This document shows positions 40,706-49,227 of a stretch of DNA of 51,169 bases, piece by piece. The translations under genes were made by a program, and so were the position numbers. The stretch is from JAKALX01 sp964508715 (GTDB lineage: Bacteria > Chloroflexota > Dehalococcoidia > Tepidiformales > Tepidiformaceae). How positions within the stretch are numbered: the stretch's first letter is position 1; every line of letters starts with the position of its first letter. The notes under the pieces are model-generated. The model made no database searches. It was not told the origin of the DNA and was given only the letters and a program-made list of their open reading frames with translations. The stretch is taken from the NCBI GenBank assembly GCA_964508715.1, contig CAZDUX010000022.1, forward strand, positions 1-51,169, given 5' to 3'.

Positions 40706-42193
40706 ATGCTGCGATCGCTCTTTCGGCACAGGGACTCTCGGCGAGAGCAGGGCCAGGCATTGGTCCTGTTCGCATTCGGCCTCGTGGTCTTTCTCGGCCT
40801 CGTAGGCCTTTCTGTGGATGTTGGCCGTTTCCTGTGGGCAAGGACCAGTATTCAGAACGCTGTCGATGCCGCAGCCCTCGCTGCCGCTCAGTCCATGCCC
40901 GACCAGGCGAACGCCGAGGCAAAGGCAAACGAATACTGGGCCAAGAACAGCAGCTTCATCCGGAGCCAGGGCAGTAACGTGGACTTCAACGTCACGTTCC
41001 CCGTCACGGCGAACGATGGCGTGCAGATTCATGCCCAGGCGGATATCGACACCTGGTTTGCGAAGTTCGTCGGGTTGAGCCACTGGAGCGTAAGTGCCGA
41101 CGCTGCCGCGGCTTCGACGTACCTCGATATCTCACTCGTACTCGACGTCTCCGGATCGACCTGCTGGGGGTCGTATCCGCCCGTCACCAAGACGAGCAAC
41201 CAGGGACCATTCGGCACCAACATGGGGCCCGGCCGCACCGCCGACAAGATCACGCTCACGGCGGCGATAACCAGCTCGGCGACATCGATCACCGTAAACA
41301 ACGGGGCGATGTTTAGCAGCACGAGCTACTCCAGCAAGTTCGGCGGCGGTGGGAAGAGCTACCTCAGCTGGAATCCCGGCGGCTCCGACCAGGCCGGTAT
41401 CATCCAGATCGATAACGAGATCATGAAAATCACGAAGGTCAGCGGGAACACCCTGACCGTCCAGCGTGGCCTGGCCAACACGTTCCTTGGCACATCCGGA
41501 GTGGCAACAACACACGCGGCCGGGTCGACAGTCCTGTTCCATCACAGCGGCTGTAACCTTTCGGCGCCATCAGCATCCGGCCCATTCGACTACGCCGACA
41601 CCATCGAAGCGGACGCAAACCACTTCATAAGCCTGTTCAACCCGAACTTCGACCGGATCGGTGTCACGACGTTCTCGGCGCAGGGGTCGATACTCAGCAA
41701 CCTCACGTCGGGCTTCACGGGGCTGCAAAACAGCATCGCCGCGCTCGGCGCTCCGAACGGCGGCACGAATGCGCCCCACGGCCTGGCCGTTGGACGCATG
41801 GTGCTCAACGGTTCCGGCAAACGGTCCGATTCCACACGGGTGCTCGTGTTCCTTACGGACGGCATCGCCAACACCTACTGTGGAGGCAGCTACTCGCAAT
41901 CTGCGTACAATAGTTCGACGAGCTGTTCGGGAGGAGGCGGGGCCGATGACGCGAGCCACCAGTCACGCTCCAAGGCCGACGCCATCAAAGAGGCACAGCG
42001 GCTCATAAACGAATATCCCAACCGCACCACGCTCATCTACACGATCGGTGTGGGCCCCTACGTGGAAGATTCGTTCCTCGAGCAGATCGCTTCGATCGGC
42101 GGCGGCAGGTACTTCAAGGCGCCGACACCGGCAGACCTCGATGCCGCGTTCACCTCGGTTGCCCAGCAAACGCACATCGCGCTTACGAGGTAA
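40706..42193 (+). CDS. tadG: TadG-like pilus protein with vWA domain and inserted beta module
   Basis: This 495-residue protein has the TadG N terminus (EQGQALVLFAFGLVVFLGL, then DVGRFLWARTSIQNAVDAAAL), without the +5 glutamate of true pilins. A von Willebrand A domain follows: the MIDAS motif D147-x-S149-x-S151, T354 and D385 (VFLTDGIAN). Directly after the MIDAS, residues about 181-280 form an inserted Ser/Thr/Gly-rich beta segment (ITLTAAITSSATSITV, IIQIDNEIMKITKVSGNTL, HAAGSTV) resembling modules of phage tail proteins. vWA TadG proteins are thought to act in surface adhesion. Four cysteines flank the domain (C153, C283, C392, C407). Confidence 0.88.
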   Translation: MLRSLFRHRDSRREQGQALVLFAFGLVVFLGLVGLSVDVGRFLWARTSIQNAVDAAALAAAQSMPDQANAEAKANEYWAKNSSFIRSQGSNVDFNVTFPVTANDGVQIHAQADIDTWFAKFVGLSHWSVSADAAAASTYLDISLVLDVSGSTCWGSYPPVTKTSNQGPFGTNMGPGRTADKITLTAAITSSATSITVNNGAMFSSTSYSSKFGGGGKSYLSWNPGGSDQAGIIQIDNEIMKITKVSGNTLTVQRGLANTFLGTSGVATTHAAGSTVLFHHSGCNLSAPSASGPFDYADTIEADANHFISLFNPNFDRIGVTTFSAQGSILSNLTSGFTGLQNSIAALGAPNGGTNAPHGLAVGRMVLNGSGKRSDSTRVLVFLTDGIANTYCGGSYSQSAYNSSTSCSGGGGADDASHQSRSKADAIKEAQRLINEYPNRTTLIYTIGVGPYVEDSFLEQIASIGGGRYFKAPTPADLDAAFTSVAQQTHIALTR

Positions 42194-42220
42194 GCCGCTT
42201 CACCAGCCGCACCACCACAC

Positions 42221-42274
42221 TCCGGGCCTTTGCGCCGGCACTCTCACCCGAGAAGCCAGATGCAAAGGCCCGGA
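42221..42274 (+). terminator. Terminator-like hairpin after the tadG-like gene
   Basis: A perfect 13-bp stem, 42221-42233 with 42262-42274, encloses a 28-nt loop and is followed by a short T-rich run (TTTCGTTA). It lies 27 bp after the stop and probably separates the pilin block from the assembly block. Confidence 0.65.
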
Positions 42275-42349
42275 TTTCGTTATCAGCTCGTTCTGTGCCC
42301 CTGTGGGTGAACACGTACACCGCCGATATACCAACAGGAGGAGGAGCAA

Positions 42350-43252
42350 GTGGCACGTTCTATCGCGACAACTGCAGCGGGGTCGACCCGCAATCGTGGC
42401 GTCCTCATGCTCGCCGCCGTCTTCGGCATTCTTAGCGCGATGCTCATGTTCGCGTTCCTCAACAGCCGTGGCGGCGATGGCGACGTCAACAGTGCGCTCA
42501 ACGCGAGTGCAGGTGCGACATCGGTCGTAGTCGTAGCAAAACCCATCAACGTGGGCGACAAGATAACGGCCGATATGGTGACGATGAAGGCGCTGCCCTC
42601 GGGCGCGCTCCTTCCTGGCCACCTGACGAAAACCGATGACCTGATCGGTAAGGTCGCGACCACACCGATGCTCGAAGGCGAGCAGGTCGTGGATGCCAAA
42701 GTCACCACCTTCGTTGGTCAAAACACCGCTGCCTACAAGGTTCCCGAGGGGATGCGGGCCGTATCGTTCCAGGTCCCGCACGAGGGGTGGATCGTCGGCG
42801 GTTTGCCTCAGCCAGGCGATCACGTCGACTTTCTCGCAATCGTGACACTTACCCGCACCGATGCGCTCACCGGGCAGGAGAAACCCGATGTGGTTGCGAA
42901 TGTCCTGGCACAGAACGTCGAAGTCCTCGCCATGTCCCAGACACTCGTGAAGAGCGTACCGAAGGTCGACGACAAGCCAGCGGCAAACGCCACGCCCGGA
43001 GCGAGCTCCACGAGCGTCTCGGCTCCCGCGAACCCGGGTGATGCGAAGCCACTCGATAACGGATCGACCTACGAAAAGTCGATTTCGATCACGCTCGCTC
43101 TCCCGCCCGACCTGGCCGCGAAGGCAAGCCTTGTCGATGCGATGAAGAAAGACGTTGGCCAGTGGCGCCTGCTCCTTCGCCAGAAGGGCGACACCAGCGA
43201 CATCACCGGCACCAAGCAATGGACCTACGACGACCTCTTCGGAAAGAAGTAG
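42350..43252 (+). CDS. cpaB: Flp pilus assembly protein CpaB/RcpC
   Basis: This 300-residue protein has one N-terminal membrane segment (VLMLAAVFGILSAMLMFAFL), then a SAF domain (about 60-130, VVVAKPINVGDKITADMVT) and an RcpC-type domain. In diderms it supports the secretin and may bind the cell wall; here no secretin gene exists, so a wall-linked role in a monoderm is more likely. The start is a GTG preceded by a strong AGGAGGAGG. The last third includes a Pro/Ser/Ala-rich spacer. Confidence 0.9.
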   Translation: MARSIATTAAGSTRNRGVLMLAAVFGILSAMLMFAFLNSRGGDGDVNSALNASAGATSVVVVAKPINVGDKITADMVTMKALPSGALLPGHLTKTDDLIGKVATTPMLEGEQVVDAKVTTFVGQNTAAYKVPEGMRAVSFQVPHEGWIVGGLPQPGDHVDFLAIVTLTRTDALTGQEKPDVVANVLAQNVEVLAMSQTLVKSVPKVDDKPAANATPGASSTSVSAPANPGDAKPLDNGSTYEKSISITLALPPDLAAKASLVDAMKKDVGQWRLLLRQKGDTSDITGTKQWTYDDLFGKK

Positions 43253-43319
43253 GCGAACGCCAATGACCCGCCGGTCGCTACTAACACAGGGCCGGCGGAC
43301 AGCCGATTGAACGGACAAG

Positions 43320-43340
43320 GCCCCCGGTGGTCTCGGGGGC
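43320..43340 (+). other. Hairpin just upstream of cpaE
   Basis: GCCCCCG at 43320-43326 pairs with CGGGGGC at 43334-43340, 18 nt before the ATG and immediately upstream of the GGAGG ribosome site. It may modulate translation. Confidence 0.5.
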
Positions 43341-43358
43341 AGACGGTGGAGGAACAGG

Positions 43359-44582
43359 ATGACGAGGGTACCGCAGATTATCGTGGTAGATCCCGACCGG
43401 GAGAGCTCGGCGGAGATCCAGAAGATGCTCGGCATGCTCGGCTTCGCGGTTATCGCCGCAGCCGGTTATGGAGTGGAGGCGTTCACGCTCGCCTACCAGC
43501 TCCAGCCCGACATCATCCTCATGCGCATCGAAGAACCGCTCGTGAGACCTGTCCAGACCCTCTCCCGCATCAACGACGGTATGCCCGACCTCCCGGTCAT
43601 CGTCTTCTCCACCGAGGCGAACATCCGCCTGATGCGGCAGTCCATGGTCTCTGGCGCATCCGACTATCTCCAGGAGCCGCTGAACTCCGAGGAGCTCGAG
43701 AACTCCATCATGCGGGTCCTCGAACGCAAGGAGCGAGAAGCGATGCGCCGCCGCGGCGAGCTCGCCGAGCCTGTCGCCCAGGGCACCATCATCACCGTGT
43801 TCGGCGCCAAGGGCGGGATCGGAAAGACCACGATCTCATCCAACCTGGCCGTCGCCCTCGCTACCGAAGCACACCAGACGGTCGCGCTCGTCGATATGGA
43901 TACCCGTTTTGGCGATGTCGCCATCACCATGGATATCCCTGTCGAACGCTCAATCGCAGACCTGGCCCGGAATCTCGACAACGTCGACCGTACGAGCCTC
44001 AAGGAATACCTGGTGCAGCACGAATCGGGCGTACGGATCCTCCCGGCGCCAACCCGCCCGAGTGACTGGCGGAACCTCTCAGCGGCCCACATCCGTGACG
44101 TCGTCGATGTCCTCGCCCAGACGCACGATTTCGTCATTCTCGACACGCCGGGCACCTTCAATGAGATCGTCGCGGCCGCCATCGAGGTTGGCACGATGAT
44201 CCTGCTCATCACCACCCTCGACATGGCGAGCATCAAGGACACCGTCCTTGCGCTCGAAATGCTGCACGAGCGGTTCGGGAACGACGACGAACGGATCAAG
44301 GTCGTCCTCAACCGGGCCGGCATCGACACGGGCGTCCGTGAAAAGGACGTCGAACGCACACTCGACTGCGACCTCTGGTGGCGAATCCCCCAGGACAACG
44401 AAGTGGTGAAGGCCGCCCAGCTCGGCCGTCCCATCGTCATGAACCGCCCGAACAGCAAGGTTTCCGTGGAGATCCGTGAAATCGCGCGTGCCCTCTCCGG
44501 CATCCGCCAGCGCTCAAAGGGCGCAAGGCGCAGCGGTGGCGGCCTCGGAAGCATCTTCAAAGCATTCAGGAAGAGCGCCTAA
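43359..44582 (+). CDS. cpaE: CpaE/TadZ: pseudo-receiver plus MinD-like ATPase
   Basis: This 407-residue protein should position the Tad machine in the cell. Residues 1-125 form a receiver-like domain, but the phospho-acceptor position in PDIILMRIEEP is R56 rather than Asp, so it cannot be phosphorylated in the usual way. From about 143 there is a MinD/ParA-type ATPase with deviant Walker A KGGIGKTT (151-158), LVDMDTRFGDVA and VILDTPGTFNE. The C terminus is Arg/Ser/Gly-rich. A GGAGG site precedes the ATG. Confidence 0.92.
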   Translation: MTRVPQIIVVDPDRESSAEIQKMLGMLGFAVIAAAGYGVEAFTLAYQLQPDIILMRIEEPLVRPVQTLSRINDGMPDLPVIVFSTEANIRLMRQSMVSGASDYLQEPLNSEELENSIMRVLERKEREAMRRRGELAEPVAQGTIITVFGAKGGIGKTTISSNLAVALATEAHQTVALVDMDTRFGDVAITMDIPVERSIADLARNLDNVDRTSLKEYLVQHESGVRILPAPTRPSDWRNLSAAHIRDVVDVLAQTHDFVILDTPGTFNEIVAAAIEVGTMILLITTLDMASIKDTVLALEMLHERFGNDDERIKVVLNRAGIDTGVREKDVERTLDCDLWWRIPQDNEVVKAAQLGRPIVMNRPNSKVSVEIREIARALSGIRQRSKGARRSGGGLGSIFKAFRKSA

Positions 44583-44603
44583 ACCAGCGCGGAGGGATGA
44601 ACG

Positions 44604-46247
44604 GTGGCAGAAGAGACTGAACGCCCGGATGAAGAACGGCCACAACCGTTTGGGTGGGCAGGTGCACGCCGGCGGATGGGCGCCCCCAACACGGGCGCTC
44701 AGCCCAACCGCCCCCCATCGCAACAACCGCCACTGCAGCGGTCGTCACAACCCGGCCCAACCCCGCTGCGGCCGTCTGGCCAGTTCGGGGCATCCCAGGC
44801 CCGCCGCGGTGGCTGGGGCGAAGTCGAAGATGTACCACGAGCACCGGCTCCCCCGGCGCCAGCAGCAAACCAGCCTGGCCCGGCGCCACGCCCCCCGGCC
44901 ACGTTGCGCTCCGAGCCAGCCGAACCCCCGCGACGGCGGGCCGAACCGAACCGGGCGCCAGCCGACCCACGCTCAAATCCTGCGGCCGACGCCGCAAAGA
45001 TCCGCCTCCACGAACTCCTCATCGAGGAACTCGAACACGGCACCCTCGAAGGCCTCGAGCCAGAGCAGCAGCGCGAGGCTGTCCGCCGTGCCGCCCGCGA
45101 GCTCATCAGCCAGGAAGGACTGCAACTCGGTGGCGCCTCTCGCGAGGAGCTCCTCGAAGCTGTCGCCGACGAAGTGCTCGGACTGGGGCCGCTCGAACCA
45201 CTCCTCCGTGACCCTTCAGTCTCAGAAGTCATGGTCAACGACCTCGACAAGATCTTTTACGAGCAGGAAGGGCGCATCTTCCGCAGCCCGGCGCGATTCC
45301 GCGACAAGAACCACGCGATGCGGATCATCGAGCGTATCGTCGCCCCCCTGGGCCGCCGCATCGATGAATCGAGCCCGATGGTCGATGCGCGCCTGCCCGA
45401 TGGCTCGCGCGTCAACATCACCATCCCGCCGGTCTCCCCGAAGGCGCCGACAATCACCATTCGGAAGTTCCGTGCCGACAAGATGCGCATGGCCGATCTC
45501 ATCGCCGTGGGGGCGATGAGCGAAGCCACCGCCGAGTTCCTCGCGATGTGTGTTCGCGGCAAGCTCAACGTCATCATCAGCGGCGGTACCGGTACCGGTA
45601 AGACCACCCTGCTCAACGCGCTCTCCGCGTTCATCCCAAACACGGAGCGCATCATTACCATCGAGGATCCGGCCGAGCTCCGGCTCCAGCAGGACCACGT
45701 CATCACCCTTGAAGCGCGGCCGCCAAGCATCGAAGGAAAGAACGCCGTGCACCAGCGCGATCTCGTGCGCAACTGCCTTCGCATGCGCCCCGACCGCATC
45801 ATCGTGGGCGAGGTTCGCGGCTCGGAGTGTTTCGACATGCTCCAGGCGATGAACACCGGCCACGAAGGCTCCATCTCCACCGTCCATGCGAACAACCCGC
45901 GCGACGCCATCGCCCGCCTGGAGAACATGGTCCTCATGGCCGGCATGGAACTCCCGGCGAAAGCAGTACGCGAGCAGATCTCGTCGGCCATCGATGTCTT
46001 CATCCAGGTTCAGCGCCTCCAGGACGGTTCCCGCAAGGTGACACACGTCACGGAGGTGAGCGGCATGGAAGGAGACACCATCACGCTCCAGGACATCTTC
46101 CTGTTCAAACTCGACCACGTTGATGATGACGGGAAGGTGCACGGTTCGATGAAGCCGACCGGTATCCGCCCCAGCTTCGCCCACAAGTTCGCGATGGCCG
46201 GCATCGACATGCCGAACCAGCTCTTCGGATCCGGGGAGGGGTGGTAG
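44604..46247 (+). CDS. cpaF: Pilus assembly ATPase CpaF/TadA
   Basis: This 547-residue secretion-type ATPase powers pilus assembly. The first roughly 130 residues are a low-complexity Pro/Arg/Ala-rich tail, unlike the short N terminus of most CpaF. The ATPase then has LGPLEPLLRDPSVSEVMVN, Walker A GGTGTGKT (327-334), the ASP-box EDPAELRL, the Walker B region RPDRIIVGEVRG and the His-box EGSISTVHANN. The start is a GTG with GGAGGG. TadB and TadC, its membrane partners, follow. Confidence 0.94.
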   Translation: MAEETERPDEERPQPFGWAGARRRMGAPNTGAQPNRPPSQQPPLQRSSQPGPTPLRPSGQFGASQARRGGWGEVEDVPRAPAPPAPAANQPGPAPRPPATLRSEPAEPPRRRAEPNRAPADPRSNPAADAAKIRLHELLIEELEHGTLEGLEPEQQREAVRRAARELISQEGLQLGGASREELLEAVADEVLGLGPLEPLLRDPSVSEVMVNDLDKIFYEQEGRIFRSPARFRDKNHAMRIIERIVAPLGRRIDESSPMVDARLPDGSRVNITIPPVSPKAPTITIRKFRADKMRMADLIAVGAMSEATAEFLAMCVRGKLNVIISGGTGTGKTTLLNALSAFIPNTERIITIEDPAELRLQQDHVITLEARPPSIEGKNAVHQRDLVRNCLRMRPDRIIVGEVRGSECFDMLQAMNTGHEGSISTVHANNPRDAIARLENMVLMAGMELPAKAVREQISSAIDVFIQVQRLQDGSRKVTHVTEVSGMEGDTITLQDIFLFKLDHVDDDGKVHGSMKPTGIRPSFAHKFAMAGIDMPNQLFGSGEGW

Positions 46248-46249
46248 TC

Positions 46250-47203
46250 ATGCTTGCACTCGCCGCACTCTCTGCTGGCGCGTTCATCTTCACCATGACG
46301 CTCTGGCTGACACGCTGGGGAACAGTCGACATCGACACCACCCAACGCCTCAACCGGATGAAGTCGATGGAGGACGAACAGCAGAAGCAACTTGGGTCGG
46401 TCAGCCTCCGCCGCCGGGCGAAGGTCAGCTTCGGCGGGATCAACCTCGTCTCCGGCAACATCGTCCAGCAGTGGACAGTCCAGCTCGAGCGGGCCGGATT
46501 ATCCCTCAATGCCCGGGAGTACTTCATTCTCCGGATCACCGTCGGCACCCTGCTGACTGCCGTCGGGATGATGCTGGCGCCCATTCCACAACTAGGGCTG
46601 CTGGGGCTGCCGGTTGGGTTCCTGGCTGTCGGCTTCTGGGTGAAGCGGCGCATCAGCAGCCGCCTCCACAAGCTGGAAGCTCAGCTTGTCGAGCTCCTCC
46701 AGATGCTCTCCAGCGGACTCCGGGCAGGATTCGGCCTGATCCAGGCACTCGACTCGGCTTCCGAGCAGCTGCCCGAGCCACTGGCCACGGAAGTCCGCCG
46801 GATGCTCCGCGACACCGCGATGGGTGCGAGCATCGACCAATCGCTCCAGGCGATGAACGAGCGCGTCGGCAGCCCCGACTTCGACATCGTCATCACCGCC
46901 ATCCTGATCCAGCGAACTGTTGGAGGGAACCTCGCGGAGATCCTCGATAACGTGGCCCACACCATGCGCGAACGCGAACGCATCCGTGGTGAAATCCGCA
47001 CCCTCACATCCCAACAACGGATGACGGGATTTGTCGTCGGCGGGATCCCCGTCGGCCTTGCGATCGTCTTCACGCTCCTCAACCCGGAGTTCATGACACC
47101 GATGTTCACCGAGCCGCTGGGGCGAATGATGCTCGGGGGCGGCTTCCTGCTCGAGGTCATGGGCTTCTTCGTTATCAGCCGAATCGTGAACATCGAGGTG
47201 TAG
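46250..47203 (+). CDS. tadB: Tad inner-membrane platform protein TadB
   Basis: This 317-residue protein has the T2SSF platform fold: N-terminal membrane segments (residues 1-20 and about 90-130), then a cytoplasmic helical domain with LPEPLATEVRRMLRDTAMG and LAEILDNVAHTMRERERIRGE, and two final membrane segments. It should couple CpaF to pilin extraction. The ATG at 46250 lies 2 nt after the cpaF stop; a GTG at 46241 is an alternative. Confidence 0.9.
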   Translation: MLALAALSAGAFIFTMTLWLTRWGTVDIDTTQRLNRMKSMEDEQQKQLGSVSLRRRAKVSFGGINLVSGNIVQQWTVQLERAGLSLNAREYFILRITVGTLLTAVGMMLAPIPQLGLLGLPVGFLAVGFWVKRRISSRLHKLEAQLVELLQMLSSGLRAGFGLIQALDSASEQLPEPLATEVRRMLRDTAMGASIDQSLQAMNERVGSPDFDIVITAILIQRTVGGNLAEILDNVAHTMRERERIRGEIRTLTSQQRMTGFVVGGIPVGLAIVFTLLNPEFMTPMFTEPLGRMMLGGGFLLEVMGFFVISRIVNIEV

Positions 47204-47207
47204 GGCC

Positions 47208-48113
47208 ATGGAAATGCTCATCGCATTCGGGACCTTCGTTACTGTGACCCTCATTGTCTATGGTCTGTTCTATCGGACGGCGTCGGAATCACCGATGGAC
47301 AACCGCCTCGGCGGTCTTCGCTACACGCGGCCGGCCCGCGAAGCGATCCCCGATCCCGAAGCCGCATTCACAACACGCGTCCTGCGGCCGATCATCCGCG
47401 CAGTCAATACCAGGGCGAACGGTATCCTCCCTTCGAGCCTGTCAGAGAAGCTCGAGATGTCGATCACCCAGGCCGGCCTCAAGATCAAGCCGGGACAGTT
47501 CATCGTGGTCGTGGCGATAGCTGCCGGGCTCATCCCGCTCGCTTTCGCCGCGCTGCTTGCCGCACAGGGGAACGCGCCCAAGAACGTCCTCCTGCTCTAT
47601 GCCGCACTCGTCGGATTCGGGATCTATGGTCCGCGTATCTGGCTAAGCAGCCGGATCAAGCGGCGGCAGAAGGCGATCTGGAAGTCGCTTCCCGACGCCT
47701 TCGACCTGATCACCGCATCGGTGGAGGCCGGTCTTGGTATCGATGCCGCCTTCAACCGTGTCATCGACAAGGTGAAGGGGCCGTTCGCCGAGGAGCTGAC
47801 CCGCACGATGCGTGAGATCACGATGGGCCGCGCCCGGCGGGACGCCTTCGTCGATATGGCTGACCGCACTGGCGTCGATGAACTCCGTGCACTCGTCAAC
47901 TCCATTGTCCAGGCCGAGGCGATGGGTATCTCAATCGGTTCTGTCATCCGTGTACAAACGGGCGTCATCCGCACGAAACGACGGCAGAAGGCGGAGGAGC
48001 AAGCGTTCAAAGCGCCGATCAAGATGGTCTTCCCGCTCGTCCTCTTCATCTTCCCGTGCATCATGCTCATGATCGGGGGCCCTGCGATCCTCCAGATGAA
48101 GGGCACCTTCTAG
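47208..48113 (+). CDS. tadC: Tad inner-membrane platform protein TadC
   Basis: This 301-residue T2SSF protein resembles TadC: membrane segments near residues 1-20, 95-145 and 270-295, and a central domain with LPDAFDLITASVEAGLGIDAAF and AEAMGISIGSVIRVQTGVIRTKR. It follows tadB by 4 nt, and the two should form the platform together. Confidence 0.9.
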   Translation: MEMLIAFGTFVTVTLIVYGLFYRTASESPMDNRLGGLRYTRPAREAIPDPEAAFTTRVLRPIIRAVNTRANGILPSSLSEKLEMSITQAGLKIKPGQFIVVVAIAAGLIPLAFAALLAAQGNAPKNVLLLYAALVGFGIYGPRIWLSSRIKRRQKAIWKSLPDAFDLITASVEAGLGIDAAFNRVIDKVKGPFAEELTRTMREITMGRARRDAFVDMADRTGVDELRALVNSIVQAEAMGISIGSVIRVQTGVIRTKRRQKAEEQAFKAPIKMVFPLVLFIFPCIMLMIGGPAILQMKGTF

Positions 48114-48118
48114 CTGCC

Positions 48119-48481
48119 ATGCAGTACGTTCGCGACGTGACCCGAGGCATCGAGCTCGTCCGGAAGGCAGAGGTAGCCGATAACCCGTGGACGCGATTTC
48201 GCGGGCTCATGCTGCGGGCGCCACTCGGCAACGGCGAGGGGCTCGTCATCAAGCCCTGCAGCTCGATCCACATGATGTTCATGCGCTTCGCGATCGACGC
48301 TGTCTTTTTCGACCGGGACGGCCGCGTTACACGCGTGGTGCGCGGTGTTCGGCCATGGGTCGGCCTCGCCTTCGGCGGCAAGGGCGCGAGGGGAGTAATC
48401 GAGCTTCCAGCCGGGGCGGCCGCTACCGTCGAACCCGGCGACGAACTCGTATTCGAGTCTCTGCAACCGGCCCTCAGTTGA
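48119..48481 (+). CDS. DUF192 protein
   Basis: This 120-residue protein carries the DUF192 fold: RFRGLMLRAPLGNGEGLVIKPC, then SSIHMMFMRFAIDAVFFDRDGRV and a final GDELVF. DUF192 proteins are small beta folds of unknown function; many are exported, but this one has no signal peptide. It lies 5 nt after tadC, inside the Tad unit, so a pilus-linked role is plausible. Its 3' end overlaps the convergent prepilin peptidase gene by 8 nt. Confidence 0.82.
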   Translation: MQYVRDVTRGIELVRKAEVADNPWTRFRGLMLRAPLGNGEGLVIKPCSSIHMMFMRFAIDAVFFDRDGRVTRVVRGVRPWVGLAFGGKGARGVIELPAGAAATVEPGDELVFESLQPALS

Positions 48482-49124
48482 AATGATCCGTGAAGAGGAG
48501 CGCGAGAACACCCCCGGCCGCCAGGTAGGGCCCATAGGCGTACGTTGAGCGGCGCCCCCGCCGGATCATGATTGCCACCGCGACGATGCCGCCAAGGATG
48601 ATCCCGTAGAGCAGAGCTGCGATCATCGCTGGCCAGCCGGCGAGTGCCCCGATGAGGATCATTAGCTTCCCGTCGCCGACACCCATGCCATTGCCCAGGA
48701 AGCCCCCGGCGAGTACGAGAACGATTCCTGTGACAAACCCGGCGGCAGTGCCGATGAGGATGTCGCTCACCGAGCGGTCGGGCCATGCCCAGAAGAACGC
48801 AAGCGCGAACACGAACGCGGGCACAGTCAGCCGGTCGGGTATCCGGCGGCGGTCAAAATCGGTGCTGGCAAGCACACAGAGGCAGCAGCCGAAGGCAGCC
48901 GTGAGTAACGCCGGGCCGGGATCGTAATGGCCGGGACGGAAGGCGAGAGCAGCAACAACGGCCGCAGCAAGAGCGAGGAACACGCGCAACGCACGCAGCT
49001 TCATCCCCGTCGCGGGCTGGGCCCTGAGGGCACTGTCTCCGAAAAGCAGGTGCTGATAGCCGGCCCCGAACCAGCCAGCCGCACCCGCGATGAGGAACGC
49101 ACCGGCCGCCGGGAGGTAGTCCAT
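48474..49124 (-). CDS. tadV: Prepilin peptidase (A24, CpaA/TadV-like)
   Basis: This 216-residue aspartic protease should cleave the Flp, TadE and related prepilins. The two catalytic aspartates are in STDFDRRRIPDRL (about residue 90) and the GxGD motif of GVGDGKLMILIGALAG (about 150). It has about six membrane segments and lacks the N-terminal methylase domain of PilD, as in Tad systems. The ATG at 49124 begins the first membrane segment. It is transcribed against the rest of the Tad locus. Confidence 0.9.
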   Translation of the reverse strand: MDYLPAAGAFLIAGAAGWFGAGYQHLLFGDSALRAQPATGMKLRALRVFLALAAAVVAALAFRPGHYDPGPALLTAAFGCCLCVLASTDFDRRRIPDRLTVPAFVFALAFFWAWPDRSVSDILIGTAAGFVTGIVLVLAGGFLGNGMGVGDGKLMILIGALAGWPAMIAALLYGIILGGIVAVAIMIRRGRRSTYAYGPYLAAGGVLALLFTDHFN

Positions 49125-49174
49125 CGCCGCACTATCCCCACATGGCGGGTATGGCTCAATCAGGGTTGTGCCTG

Positions 49175-49202
49175 TTCCTTCACGGCTGCGGCCGGATACA
49201 CT
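49175..49202 (+). promoter_or_regulatory. Putative promoter of the M20 peptidase gene
   Basis: TTCCTT at 49175-49180 and TACACT at 49197-49202 have a 16-nt spacer. The leader of about 19 nt contains GGGAGGG at 49214-49220 before a TTG start. Confidence 0.4.
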
Positions 49203-49227
49203 CCCGTGGACTCGGGAGGGACAACTG

